From the NCBI GenBank assembly GCA_916720425.1, contig CAKARD010000022.1, positions 1-15,792 of the forward strand: 15,792 bases of DNA, in the 5' to 3' direction. This document shows, piece after piece, positions 5,215-13,732 of the stretch (position 1 is its first letter; each line of letters opens with the position of its first letter). Both the position numbers and the translations under genes were made by a program. This stretch comes from an uncultured Kingella sp. (GTDB lineage Bacteria > Pseudomonadota > Gammaproteobacteria > Burkholderiales > Neisseriaceae). The notes beneath the pieces are model-generated. The model had not been told where the DNA came from and did no database searches. It saw only the letters and a list, made by a program, of their open reading frames with translations.

Positions 5215-5243
5215 ATACTATTAAATTAAAGATGTTGTGTCAA
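5215..5243 (-). promoter_or_regulatory. Promoter of the recombinase trio
   Basis: On the minus strand a perfect -35 TTGACA (5243-5238), a 17-base spacer and a -10 TAGTAT (5220-5215, 4/6) stand 27 bases upstream of the ATG at 5188. The spacing is ideal. It lies directly beyond the ssb terminator, so the trio has its own transcription start. The ribosome binding site before 5188 is weak. Confidence 0.6.
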
Positions 5244-5251
5244 AACTAATG

Positions 5252-5288
5252 TAAAAAAAGAGAAGTCTTATTTTATAAGGCTTCTCTC
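5252..5288 (-). terminator. Terminator of the ssb transcript
   Basis: On the minus strand AGAGAAGCCTTAT and ATAAGACTTCTCT form a stem of about 12 bp with one mismatch and a short A-rich loop, followed by TTTTTTT (the A run 5253-5259). It lies 44 bases after the ssb stop codon and separates ssb from the recombinase trio on the same strand. Confidence 0.85.
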
Positions 5289-5331
5289 TGGTTTCTATGA
5301 TGTATTTTTACATAATTTCTATATATGGAAT

Positions 5332-5838
5332 TCAGAACGGAATATCATCATCAATATTGCTTATGGGTGCAACAGGTGTAGCAGGACGTGGTTTAGGTGC
5401 TGAAGGGGGCGCAGGTGGCGTGTCATTATAATAGTTGGGTTGTGTTTGCGTTTCTGAATAATTTGGCGCGGGGTTTTGTGCGTATGCTGAATCGGAGGCT
5501 GAGCTGTTACGCCCCCCTAGCATTTGCATTTCGTTACCAATAATGTCATATGCCGTGCGTTCAATGCCGTTTTTGTCGGTATACTTGCGACTTTGAATTT
5601 TGCCTTCAATATATACTTGACTGCCTTTTTTCAGATACTGCCCTGCCACTTCGGCTAAACGACGATACAAAGTAATATTGTGCCATTCGGTGCGTTCTAT
5701 TTTATTACCGCTGTTTCGATCGTTCCATGTTTCGCTGGTGGCAATGGAAAAGTTGGCCACGGCCTCACCATTGGTCATATAACGTACTTCGGGATCTCTG
5801 CCTAAATGGCCAACAAGGATAACTTTATTAATCGACAT
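5332..5838 (-). CDS. ssb: Single-stranded DNA-binding protein
   Basis: 168 residues. Residues 1-110 form the OB fold, with the near-invariant start NKVILVGHLGRDPEVRYM, WHNITLYRRLAEVAGQYLKKG and KYTDKNGIERTAYDI. A Gln/Pro/Asn-rich linker follows, and the protein ends in DDDIPF, the acidic tip that binds replication and repair partners. SSB works as a tetramer coating single-stranded DNA in replication, recombination and repair. The core is strikingly like Neisseria SSB, the best taxonomic hint in the window. The start at ATG 5838 has AGGAG seven bases upstream. Its first codons overlap the end of the MFS transporter gene by 11 bases, so the two are co-transcribed at least in part. Confidence 0.96.
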   Translation of the reverse strand: MSINKVILVGHLGRDPEVRYMTNGEAVANFSIATSETWNDRNSGNKIERTEWHNITLYRRLAEVAGQYLKKGSQVYIEGKIQSRKYTDKNGIERTAYDIIGNEMQMLGGRNSSASDSAYAQNPAPNYSETQTQPNYYNDTPPAPPSAPKPRPATPVAPISNIDDDIPF

Positions 5839-7234
5839 GGGATACTCCTATTAAAATGGTTTGAATGGTTTGCTCATCAAACTGCTGCTGTAGCACTTTG
5901 ACGAATAAGGTTTTGCCATCGGCACTAATGCTCGCGGCTTCTACGTGTTCGCTATGTTTTACTTGGCTTAATAATGTACTTGCTTGATTCTGCCAGTGGG
6001 GAGGAATCGCAAACATGACATTTTTAACTGGTTTGGGTGCAGGCGCACAAACGGCTAATATAAACCAAATGCTCACTATGATACAGCAAAAACCCAATAC
6101 ACCACTAAACCCCCACACGTGATATAAGCGTCCGCCTATCATGCCCCCTGCAAATACACCTAATGATTGAGTCGTATTGTATACCCCCATTGCGGTACCT
6201 TTTAAATCACTGGGAGCAATTTTAGACACTAATGATGGCATACTGGCTTCTAAAATATTAAAACCAATAAAATAAATCACCAATGCTATACCAATTGCCC
6301 ACACAGAAGACAAGCTAAATATTAGGGCAATTTGTGCCGCCAAAACCAAGGCAATCCCCAACACAAAAACGGGTTTCAGTTTATTACGCGTCTCGCCAAT
6401 GATAATAGCTGGTATCATTAAAACCAAACCAATCACGGTAGCAGGAAGATAGATTTTCCAATGACTGGCTTTATCCCAACCCAACTGTTGCAAGGCAAAG
6501 GGCAAAGCAGTAAAAATTGCCATTAATCCTGCTTGCAGAGCAAAAATGCCATAATTCAAACGCAATAATTGACTGTTCTTTAACACTTCACTTAAGCGAG
6601 AAAAAGAAACTTGTGCATCTTCGTGATGGCGCAAATGCTCGGGATTGGGAGTATACCATTTTACTAATGCTATACTGGCCAAGCTTAATATAGCGGTGAG
6701 CATGAATAAGCCTTGCACACCCATAAAATGCGACAAAATAGGCGACAAGACCAAACTACCTGAAAAAGTCAACCCGATACTTAAACCAATAAACGACATA
6801 GCACGTGTACGCACTTCTTCTCGTGTTAAATCGGCTAACAGCGCAGTCACAGCGGCACTGACCGCGCCAGCACCTTGTATAGCGCGTGCAATAATTAAGG
6901 TATGGATATTATCTGTATTTGCAGCCAACAAACTCCCCAGTGCAAATATCCCCATCCCTAAGTAAATCACACGTTTACGCCCAATATAATCCGACAACAT
7001 GCCCAAAGGCAATTGCAATAATGCTTGGGTGAGACCATAAGCAGCCATGGCCAAACCCACCATTTTTAATTTAGTATCGTTATCTGCCCCTGACAAACTA
7101 TGTGCATGCAATGACAATACGGGAAGAACCAAAAACATTCCCAGCATACGCAACACATACACGCCTGATAAGGAAAGTGCTGCACGCCATTCACGCGCTT
7201 GCATGGGGTGCTTGATTGTGTGTGTTTTTGACAT
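5828..7234 (-). CDS. MFS transporter of the YajR type with C-terminal YAM-like domain
   Basis: 468 residues from ATG 7234. The frame is open further upstream, but the extra 46 residues (from 7372) overlap potI and lack any homology-like pattern, and the chosen start MSKTHTIKHPMQAREWR leads straight into the first membrane helix. There are twelve predicted membrane helices, with motif A between helices 2 and 3 (GMLSDYIGRKRVIYLG) and the helix 4-5 region GAGAVSAAVTALLADLTREE. After helix 12 a soluble tail of about 70 residues (MFAIPPHWQNQ...ISADGKTLFVKVLQQQ) resembles the ferredoxin-like YAM domain of E. coli YajR (454 residues). It is an inner-membrane proton-driven exporter; the substrate is unknown. 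A homologous transporter next to ssb is, from memory, also found in Neisseria. It starts 16 bases after the potI stop and overlaps ssb. Confidence 0.85.
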   Translation of the reverse strand: MSKTHTIKHPMQAREWRAALSLSGVYVLRMLGMFLVLPVLSLHAHSLSGADNDTKLKMVGLAMAAYGLTQALLQLPLGMLSDYIGRKRVIYLGMGIFALGSLLAANTDNIHTLIIARAIQGAGAVSAAVTALLADLTREEVRTRAMSFIGLSIGLTFSGSLVLSPILSHFMGVQGLFMLTAILSLASIALVKWYTPNPEHLRHHEDAQVSFSRLSEVLKNSQLLRLNYGIFALQAGLMAIFTALPFALQQLGWDKASHWKIYLPATVIGLVLMIPAIIIGETRNKLKPVFVLGIALVLAAQIALIFSLSSVWAIGIALVIYFIGFNILEASMPSLVSKIAPSDLKGTAMGVYNTTQSLGVFAGGMIGGRLYHVWGFSGVLGFCCIIVSIWFILAVCAPAPKPVKNVMFAIPPHWQNQASTLLSQVKHSEHVEAASISADGKTLFVKVLQQQFDEQTIQTILIGVSHVD

Positions 7235-7250
7235 GACTATCCAATTATAT

Positions 7251-8138
7251 TTATACGTTTTGCAATTTTTTTTGTTCTGCAATATAAGCAGCATGCATTT
7301 CGCGTTCACGCTTGGTTGCTTGACGTAACAAGAAATAATTCGTAACAATAACCAATGTTCCCACCAAACCAATAATAATCGTTGCTAACACGTTCATTTG
7401 CGGATCAAGCCCTAAACGGATTTTAGAGAAAATAACTTGTGGTAACGTAGAAGAACCTGGGCCTGATAAAAATGAAGTAATGACCACATCATCTAGCGAC
7501 AAAGTAATCCCCAACAAAAATCCTGACATAATTGCGGGCATAATTAAGGGTAAAGTAATCACAAAAAAAATCTTCATTGGGCGCGCACCCAAATCCATAG
7601 CGGCTTCTTCTAATGATTGATCTAATTCTACCAAGCGCGAGCGAATAACCACAGTAATATACGCCATACACAGAGTCGTATGCCCTAAAAAGATGGTGAA
7701 AAAACCACGATCTAACCACTCTATATCCCCACCTAATATACTTTGTAATACGCTTTGCACTTGAATAATCAACAATAGCATAGACAAGCCTGTAATCACA
7801 TCAGGCATCACCATAGGTGCCGATACCATGCCTGCAAATAAAGTATTGCCACGAAATCGCTTGATTCTGGCTAAGGCATAACCTGCCATTGTACCTAAGC
7901 TGACTGCCGCTAACGAAGAACAAACCGCAATTTTGAGTGATAACCATGCTGCGCTAAGGATTTGTTCATTTTCCAGCAATTTGCTATACCATTTGGTAGA
8001 AAATCCACCCCACACCGTCACCAATTTTGAATCATTAAATGAATACACAACCAAAATCGCTAAGGGTAAATATAAAAACAAAAATCCAAAACATAAAGCA
8101 GATTTTAAGAGCCAACCTGAATATTTATCTAAACGCAT
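7251..8138 (-). CDS. potI: Putrescine/polyamine ABC transporter permease PotI
   Basis: 295 residues with six predicted membrane helices. An N-terminal helix (SALCFGFLFLYLPLAILVVY) precedes the permease domain. The EAA loop that docks on the ATPase reads EEAAMDLGARPMKIFFVITLPLIMP, and the following SLDDVVITSFLSGPGSSTLP block is typical of PotI/PotC. It is one half of the inner-membrane channel with PotH. ATG 8138 is preferred to GTG 8141 because GGGGG stands six bases upstream. It overlaps the potH stop (TGATG), which implies translational coupling. Confidence 0.9.
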   Translation of the reverse strand: MRLDKYSGWLLKSALCFGFLFLYLPLAILVVYSFNDSKLVTVWGGFSTKWYSKLLENEQILSAAWLSLKIAVCSSLAAVSLGTMAGYALARIKRFRGNTLFAGMVSAPMVMPDVITGLSMLLLIIQVQSVLQSILGGDIEWLDRGFFTIFLGHTTLCMAYITVVIRSRLVELDQSLEEAAMDLGARPMKIFFVITLPLIMPAIMSGFLLGITLSLDDVVITSFLSGPGSSTLPQVIFSKIRLGLDPQMNVLATIIIGLVGTLVIVTNYFLLRQATKREREMHAAYIAEQKKLQNV

Positions 8139-9094
8139 CACTTGCCCCCTTTTGCCAATTCACGGTTATCAAAATACTGTTGTATGCCAATAGGAACCAC
8201 TAATAGCACCACCATAACTACTGCAATAGCCGCGGCCAAAGGCCAATTATTTTGATCAGAGAAGGCTTGCCATAACACTTTACCAATCATCAAATTATCT
8301 GGCCCCCCCACCAATTCGGGAATCACATATTCTCCCACTGATGGAATAAATACCAGCATACTCCCTGCAATAATACCAGATTTAGACATGGGTAATGTGA
8401 TGGTTAAAAACGCTTTAATTGGATGCGCACCCAAATCAGCTGCCGCTTCTAATAAACGCTTATCTAGTTTTACTAACTGTGTATAAAGTGGCAAAATCAT
8501 AAAGGGCAAATAAGCATATACCATCACTAATATTAATGAAAAAGTGTTGTAAAACATATCAATTGGCTGTTCTATCCAACCCCATTTCATCAGTATATTA
8601 TTGATGATGCCGTTGCTACCTAACAAACCCATCCATGCATAAACACGCAATAAAAATGATGTCCAAAATGGCAACATAATCGCCAACAACAAACCATTAC
8701 GTACTGCAGGATTGGCACGTGAAATAGCATATGCCATAGGGTAACCCAATAATAAGCAAATCAATGTGGTAATCAATGCGGTTTTAATAGAGAGCCAATA
8801 GGTGAGTAAATAAATATTGTCGCCATTAGAATCGCTAAATGGATTAAGCATCGCCCACAAAGATGAGCCAAAATCTGCAAAAATATCTTGATAATTTTGA
8901 TAAACAATATGCAATGCACCCGATTCATCAAATAGAGGGGTAAACGGCGGAATGGTAAACGCCGTTTCAGCAAAGCTAATCTTAAATACAATAAAAAATG
9001 GTATTAATACCAAAAAGCACAGCCAGATAAAGGGGACACCAATAACAAACTTTGCCCCAGGACGTTTGCGGCGTTTAATGTTTACAGAAGACAT
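8138..9094 (-). CDS. potH: Putrescine/polyamine ABC transporter permease PotH
   Basis: 318 residues. A short basic N-terminus (NIKRRKRPGAK) is followed by a first membrane helix FVIGVPFIWLCFLVLIPFFIV, an extended periplasmic segment (about residues 40-90), then five more helices. The EAA loop is LLEAAADLGAHPIKAFLTITLPMS, and PSVGEYVIPELVGGPDNLMIG is the conserved PotH/PotB segment. It pairs with PotI. ATG 9094 is preferred to GTG 9100 because AAAGGGG ends five bases before the ATG and would be too close to the GTG. It begins 13 bases after the potG stop. Confidence 0.9.
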   Translation of the reverse strand: MSSVNIKRRKRPGAKFVIGVPFIWLCFLVLIPFFIVFKISFAETAFTIPPFTPLFDESGALHIVYQNYQDIFADFGSSLWAMLNPFSDSNGDNIYLLTYWLSIKTALITTLICLLLGYPMAYAISRANPAVRNGLLLAIMLPFWTSFLLRVYAWMGLLGSNGIINNILMKWGWIEQPIDMFYNTFSLILVMVYAYLPFMILPLYTQLVKLDKRLLEAAADLGAHPIKAFLTITLPMSKSGIIAGSMLVFIPSVGEYVIPELVGGPDNLMIGKVLWQAFSDQNNWPLAAAIAVVMVVLLVVPIGIQQYFDNRELAKGGK

Positions 9095-9107
9095 AGTCAC
9101 CCCTTTC

Positions 9108-10211
9108 TTATCGGGTTAAGGGTGTGGGTTGATTTTCAGGCCAATCCAAGAAAACCTCATCCCCCCAAGTGGGTGGATCAATATTGCGTATATACCAATA
9201 AGGTGCAGGCACTTGGCTTTTTATGATGCGTCCGTTTGCCATTTCCACATGATAAATAGCAAAGCTACCCAAATAGGCAATTTCTTTTACTTTGCCATGC
9301 GCCCAGTTATGGGTATCGCGATGCGTGGGTTTTTCTTTATGTAAATCAATATCTTCAGGACGAATTGACACCCAAATGGTTTGCCCATCTTGGGCTTCAA
9401 ATTTTTGATCCGTATAGACTTTGGCGGGCAATTCGGGGCAATCAATGAGCGCGTGTACGTCATCTTTATGGACCAATTTTCCTTCAAAAATATTGGTTTC
9501 ACCAATAAATTCGGCGGTAAATTTGCTATTAGGATAGTCATACACATCGGCGGGCGTGCCTACTTGTTCTAATTGACCTTGCGACATAATGGCAACACGG
9601 CTTGCCATCGTCATGGCTTCTTCCTGATCGTGTGTTACCATAATGCACGTTACCCCTACTTTTTCTAGCGTATTAACTAATTCAAATTGGGTTTGTTGGC
9701 GCAATTTTTTATCTAATGCGCCTAAAGGTTCGTCCAATAATAATAATTTGGGGCGTTTGGCTAATGAACGGGCTAATGCAACACGTTGTTGTTGACCACC
9801 TGATAATTGATGCGGTTTACGTTTAGCATATTGGGGCATTTGCACTAAGCGCAACATTTCTTCTACACGTGCATCAATTTCATCTTTGGGTAATTTGTCT
9901 TGCTTTAAACCAAAGGCAATATTATCTTCCACCGTCATATGTGGAAACAGTGCATAGCTTTGAAACATCATATTAATGGGGCGATCATAAGGAGCAAGTT
10001 TCGTGATGTCTTCACCATCTAGCAAAATTTGTCCTTCCGAAGGTATTTCCATACCTGCCAGCATACGCAAAAGCGTGGATTTGCCACTGCCCGAACTACC
10101 GAGCAAAGCAAAAATTTCATGTTGATAAATGTCCAAGTCAAGCGGTCTAACGGCAAGATTATTGCCATATTTTTTCGCTAATCCTTTGATTTGCAAATAG
10201 GGGGTAGTCAT
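9108..10211 (-). CDS. potG: Putrescine/polyamine ABC transporter ATPase PotG
   Basis: 367 residues from ATG 10211. A TTG two codons upstream (10217) is rejected because GGAG lies eight bases before the ATG but only two before the TTG. All ATPase motifs are present: Walker A GSSGSGKST (38-46), Q-loop Q84 in FQSYALFPHM, signature LSGGQQQRVALAR (136-148), Walker B LLLLDEP with E161, and the switch histidine H194 (VTHDQEEA). The C-terminal 130 residues form the TOBE-type regulatory domain. DRPINMMFQSYALFPHMTVE and GLKQDKLPK are closer to E. coli PotG (putrescine) than to PotA. The protein drives import through PotH/PotI. No potF (binding protein) gene accompanies it here. Confidence 0.9.
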   Translation of the reverse strand: MTTPYLQIKGLAKKYGNNLAVRPLDLDIYQHEIFALLGSSGSGKSTLLRMLAGMEIPSEGQILLDGEDITKLAPYDRPINMMFQSYALFPHMTVEDNIAFGLKQDKLPKDEIDARVEEMLRLVQMPQYAKRKPHQLSGGQQQRVALARSLAKRPKLLLLDEPLGALDKKLRQQTQFELVNTLEKVGVTCIMVTHDQEEAMTMASRVAIMSQGQLEQVGTPADVYDYPNSKFTAEFIGETNIFEGKLVHKDDVHALIDCPELPAKVYTDQKFEAQDGQTIWVSIRPEDIDLHKEKPTHRDTHNWAHGKVKEIAYLGSFAIYHVEMANGRIIKSQVPAPYWYIRNIDPPTWGDEVFLDWPENQPTPLTR

Positions 10212-10341
10212 AAGCAATACTCCAAAATTTTATGGTTTAGTATGCTGTTTGATTGCTTTGGACAGCTTATTGCCTTGATTGATTAAGAAACTTTGGGCTG
10301 TTTATCGGCGTTCGGGCAGCGTGAAATTTTTAAAGCGCAAG

Positions 10342-10370
10342 ATTCTATAGGGTGAACGCTTATGGAGCAA
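10342..10370 (-). promoter_or_regulatory. Probable promoter of potGHI
   Basis: On the minus strand TTGCTC (10370-10365), a 17-base spacer and TAGAAT (10347-10342, 5/6) would start transcription near 10335, leaving a leader of about 125 bases before potG. The leader has no recognisable riboswitch or strong hairpin. The region 10218-10419 between potG and the M23 gene holds no gene, and I see no clear terminator for the M23 transcript in it. Confidence 0.45.
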
Positions 10371-10419
10371 GTAAAAATCGGTGTTTTATTGCTTTCATGT
10401 CGTTATTTTTTATCATGCC

Positions 10420-11703
10420 CTAATCTCGTTGCGATACCATTACGGGTAAACCACGTACTGATTGCATGATATCATTTATTTTAATGCGATACTTTTGTAA
10501 TGCAGCATGATCTTTGACAGATAGCTTAGGTGTCGGCAAGGCAACCGTAGCAGGATTAACATGATGTCCGCCAATTCGCACTTCATAATGCAAATGTGGC
10601 CCTGTAGAATTGCCAGTTGATCCCACCAATCCAATCACTGAACCTGCACCGACACGCCTTCCAACATCTACGCCATTAATAAATGCACTCAAATGTCCAT
10701 ACAAGGTTTCCACACCATTGTCGTGCGTTATCATCACAGCATTACCATAACCGCCCTTCCAACCACGAAAACTCACCACACCATCACTGGGTGCAAGAAC
10801 TTTTGTGCCAGTGGGCGCGGCATAGTCTATCCCTGTGTGCATACGCACAGCATGGCTGATCGGATGAATACGAATGCCATAAGGTGAAGAAATACGCGAA
10901 AAATATTCAATCGGCAACCCATCAAAACCTTTTTTTAAGGCTTGACCATTTTCATCATAATAATTACCACCACTATCTTGTTCGCCATTTTCAAAATAAT
11001 AGCCATAATAGGTTTTATCGCGTAGGGTAATTTCGGCGGCCAAAACATTGCCTGTTGCCACCTCTTGTCCGCGAAAATACAAGCTTTCATATAAAACTCG
11101 TATGCTGTCACCCTCAGCCAAATCGTCCCAATTAAATTTATCTGCAAAAATTTCTTTGAGCGTTGTACGCACTTCTACAGGCACGCCCGCTCGTGCTAAT
11201 GCTCCCGATGCAGATGAGCTGACTACCACTGAGCGTAAAGATGGCAAAGTATCGGTGTCTACTGCTCCTGCATGCATTTGCCATTTATTATTTACGCGTT
11301 CCATGGCAATTAGGTGATGCTCACCATCGTCATCATCATGAAAAAATTGAATATCTGTAACATGATGCGCACCATCAACTTGTGCGCTGACAATTTGTCC
11401 TGCGCGTAATTTGAGTTTTTGAATATTAATAGGGCTGTTTTGTAAAAATGCTTGAATACTCTCTTCGTTCACTCCCAATCGTGCTAACACAATCGCTAAA
11501 GTATCACCTGTTTGCACTTCTTCATCATACCAATACGAAGCCGTAGTAGGCGTAAGATTGAGAGCAGGTAAAGGTAAAGTTTGGGTAAGCGTATGCACAG
11601 ATGGTGCGTATGATTTTTGTTGTTGAACCAACCACCATCCTAAGCCAAATAATAACGCCATTAATACAACAATAACGATACCTATTTTTTGAAACGTATT
11701 CAT
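10420..11703 (-). CDS. M23-family murein endopeptidase
   Basis: 427 residues. Residues 7-26 are an N-terminal membrane anchor or uncleaved signal (IGIVIVVLMALLFGLGWWLV). A LysM/OapA-like domain lies at about 60-110 (VQTGDTLAIVLARLGVNEES), then a linker domain, and the lysostaphin-like M23 domain at 265-390. Zinc ligands are H289 and D293 (HTGIDYAAP) and H372, with catalytic H370 in GPHLHYE and H337 in YGHLS, so the active site is complete. The enzyme cuts peptide cross-links in periplasmic peptidoglycan, as MepM and its Neisseria relatives do. Its start overlaps the dedA stop by four bases (ATGA), so the two are translationally coupled. Confidence 0.88.
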   Translation of the reverse strand: MNTFQKIGIVIVVLMALLFGLGWWLVQQQKSYAPSVHTLTQTLPLPALNLTPTTASYWYDEEVQTGDTLAIVLARLGVNEESIQAFLQNSPINIQKLKLRAGQIVSAQVDGAHHVTDIQFFHDDDDGEHHLIAMERVNNKWQMHAGAVDTDTLPSLRSVVVSSSASGALARAGVPVEVRTTLKEIFADKFNWDDLAEGDSIRVLYESLYFRGQEVATGNVLAAEITLRDKTYYGYYFENGEQDSGGNYYDENGQALKKGFDGLPIEYFSRISSPYGIRIHPISHAVRMHTGIDYAAPTGTKVLAPSDGVVSFRGWKGGYGNAVMITHDNGVETLYGHLSAFINGVDVGRRVGAGSVIGLVGSTGNSTGPHLHYEVRIGGHHVNPATVALPTPKLSVKDHAALQKYRIKINDIMQSVRGLPVMVSQRD

Positions 11704-12350
11704 GAATGATATTTATCTTTGTTTAATTTTGCCCGTACCATTTCCCATGCCATAGGTAAAATGGATACAATAATAATACCTATAACCACTTTGCCAAAAT
11801 TATCTTTTACAAAGGGAAGATTACCAAATATATATCCCACATAGGTCAACAAACACACCCATGCTATCGCCCCAATGATGTTATAACGCAAAAAACGCCC
11901 ATAATGCATATGTCCCATACCCGCCACAAATGGCGCAAACGTACGCACAATGGGTACAAATCGTGCTAGGATTATCGTTTTACCACCGTATTTTTCATAA
12001 AATTCATGGGTTTTATTTAAATATTCTTGCTTAAAAATTTTGCTATTGGGATTGGCAAATAATTTTTTACCAAAAAATTTACCTATCGTAAAATTGACCG
12101 CATCACCCACAATCGCAGACAGTAGTAATATACTTACCATAATATGCACGTTTAAATTGCCTTGCGATGATGCCACCACCGCACCTGAAGCAAATAACAA
12201 CGAATCTCCTGGCAAAAATGGCGTTATCACTAATCCCGTTTCACAAAATATAATCACAAACAATATCACATATAACCATACGCCATATTGTGCAGATAAC
12301 GCAATTAAATGTTTGTCTATATGCAAGATAAAGTCTAGAATTTCAGTCAT
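11700..12350 (-). CDS. DedA-family membrane protein
   Basis: 216 residues with several membrane or re-entrant helices. The family hallmarks are present: E37 with G39 in FCETGLVITPFLPGDSLLFASG (D49), and the ARFVPIVRTFAPFVAGMG block with R130 and R136. The corresponding acidic and arginine residues are known to be essential in E. coli YqjA/YghB. DedA proteins are inner-membrane lipid carriers or scramblases, implicated in undecaprenyl-phosphate or phospholipid recycling and proton-motive-force homeostasis. The pairing with a murein endopeptidase gene suggests a joint cell-envelope role. The ATG at 12350 has no strong Shine-Dalgarno sequence. It is divergent from argJ with about 97 bases between the start codons. 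Confidence 0.88.
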   Translation of the reverse strand: MTEILDFILHIDKHLIALSAQYGVWLYVILFVIIFCETGLVITPFLPGDSLLFASGAVVASSQGNLNVHIMVSILLLSAIVGDAVNFTIGKFFGKKLFANPNSKIFKQEYLNKTHEFYEKYGGKTIILARFVPIVRTFAPFVAGMGHMHYGRFLRYNIIGAIAWVCLLTYVGYIFGNLPFVKDNFGKVVIGIIIVSILPMAWEMVRAKLNKDKYHS

Positions 12351-12402
12351 AATAAAGCGGTTGTCTAAAATTGTGTTACAAAGTATTTATTGTAATAGTT
12401 TT

Positions 12403-12416
12403 GGACAGCCTTGTCC
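12403..12416. other. Small hairpin in the argJ leader
   Basis: GGACA-GCCT-TGTCC forms a 5-bp perfect stem 28-32 bases before argJ. It is short and has no T run, so it is not a terminator; it might be a regulator site or chance. No clear -35/-10 pair stands out in 12351-12444; TTGTCT (12361-12366 region) with TATTTA 17 bases on is the best weak candidate. Confidence 0.2.
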
Positions 12417-12447
12417 GATTATCTTTACATTTGCACAAGGAGCAATG

Positions 12448-13653
12448 ATGCCTATCTCATCTTCTCTTGCTATTGCCCATATCGCTGGCATTGAATTATT
12501 TACCGCCCAAGCAGGTATTAAAAAACCCAATCACTCTGATTTAACCTTAATCAGTATTGCACCCCATAGCACTGTGGGTGCGGTATTTACCCAAAATCGC
12601 TTTTGCGCCGCACCTGTTTATATTGCTAAACAACATTTGTTTAATGATCATGGTGTGCGTGCACTCATTATCAATACAGGCAATGCAAATGCTGGTACAG
12701 GCGCAAAAGGACGCGAAGATGCATTATTAATGTGCCAAGCCGCCGCGCAATATGTGGGCTGTCAAAGCGAACAAGTCTTGCCCTTTTCCACAGGCGTGAT
12801 TTTAGAACCTCTGCCTATTGAAAAAATTCAAGCCGCCATACCCACATTGCATAAAAGTGATTGGTTAGAATGCGCCCACGCTATTATGACGACAGATACT
12901 GTAGCCAAAATTGCCAGCAAAAACGCACATGTGGGCAACCATCATATTGTATCAGCAACAGGCATTGCCAAAGGTGCTGGCATGATTTGCCCCAACATGG
13001 CAACCATGCTAGGCTTTATCGCCACTGATGCCAAGATTTCCCAACCCATTTTACAGCAAATGACTGAAGATATTGCCAACGAAACCTTTAACTGTATTAG
13101 CGTAGATGGCGATACCAGTACTAATGATAGCTTTGTTATCATTGCAACTGGCACCAGCGAACAAAACGAAATTGACAATATTGCTGATCCACGCTATGCC
13201 CAAGTTTATACTTTATTGCGTGATGTTGCTTTGCAATTAGCTCAAGACATTGTGCGTGATGGTGAAGGTGCCAGCAAATTTATCACCATACAAATAGACA
13301 ATGCATCTAGTGATAAAGATGCACGTGCCGTTGCTTATGCCATTGCCCACTCGCCCTTAGTCAAAACCGCGTTTTCTGCCAGCGATCCCAATTTAGGACG
13401 TATTCTTGCTGCTATAGGTTATGCTCATGCCGATATTAATATTGACGCACTCAGAGTATATTTAGGGGATGTTTTAGTTGTTGAAAAGGGCGGACGCGCT
13501 GCAAGCTATACCGAAGAACAAGGGCAACTTATCATGAATCAACCCGAAATTACTGTGCGTGTTGATTTACGCATAGGGACACATCAAGCCACGGTTTATA
13601 CCTGTGATCTAACCCAACAATACATTGCCATCAATGCAGATTATCGCAGCTAA
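12448..13653 (+). CDS. argJ: Bifunctional ornithine acetyltransferase / N-acetylglutamate synthase
   Basis: 401 residues. ArgJ transfers the acetyl group of N-acetylornithine to glutamate and, in bifunctional forms, makes N-acetylglutamate from acetyl-CoA, in the cytoplasmic cyclic arginine pathway. The precursor cleaves itself before a threonine: here PNMATMLGFIATDA, nucleophile T186. Other family blocks are NTGNANAGTG (oxyanion region), GAGM(I)CPNMA, CISVDGDTSTND and DGEGASKF. Length matches the family (about 400). AAGGAG at 12437-12442 stands five bases before ATG 12448; a second in-frame ATG at 12445 would be only two bases away, so 12448 is preferred. The frame is open further upstream into dedA, but that extension is antisense noise. 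Confidence 0.95.
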   Translation: MPISSSLAIAHIAGIELFTAQAGIKKPNHSDLTLISIAPHSTVGAVFTQNRFCAAPVYIAKQHLFNDHGVRALIINTGNANAGTGAKGREDALLMCQAAAQYVGCQSEQVLPFSTGVILEPLPIEKIQAAIPTLHKSDWLECAHAIMTTDTVAKIASKNAHVGNHHIVSATGIAKGAGMICPNMATMLGFIATDAKISQPILQQMTEDIANETFNCISVDGDTSTNDSFVIIATGTSEQNEIDNIADPRYAQVYTLLRDVALQLAQDIVRDGEGASKFITIQIDNASSDKDARAVAYAIAHSPLVKTAFSASDPNLGRILAAIGYAHADINIDALRVYLGDVLVVEKGGRAASYTEEQGQLIMNQPEITVRVDLRIGTHQATVYTCDLTQQYIAINADYRS

Positions 13654-13666
13654 TCATTTTTGCTGT

Positions 13667-13695
13667 GAACGCGCGTTGCGTCGCGCACCACGCTT
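13667..13695. other. GC-rich dyad between argJ and gntP
   Basis: GCGCG-TTGCGT-CGCGC is a perfect 5-bp dyad with extra outer pairing (GTG with CAC), in otherwise AT-rich DNA. No T run follows, so it is unlikely to be a plain terminator for argJ. It lies 40-65 bases before gntP and could be a regulator site or leader hairpin. Confidence 0.3.
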
Positions 13696-13732
13696 TAGGC
13701 AACAATAACCACAAACTTTACTAGGAAAAAAT

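Noticed and set aside
2703..5225. Possible att-like repeats: palindrome TACTATAGTA (2703-2712) on one side and TACTAT near 5216 on the other side of the trio.
   Set aside because: The shared word is only six AT-rich bases and the surroundings do not align.
7235..7372. Longer N-terminus for the MFS transporter.
   Set aside because: The extra 46 codons overlap potI antiphase, have no family likeness and precede a plausible ATG at the right place.
10258..12416. Shared word TTGGACAGC upstream of potG (about 10258) and argJ (about 12402) as a common operator.
   Set aside because: The match is nine bases with no dyad in common and the orientation relative to the genes differs.
12040..12447. Upstream extension of the argJ frame.
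   Set aside because: It is antisense to dedA; ArgJ homology and a good ribosome binding site begin at 12448.
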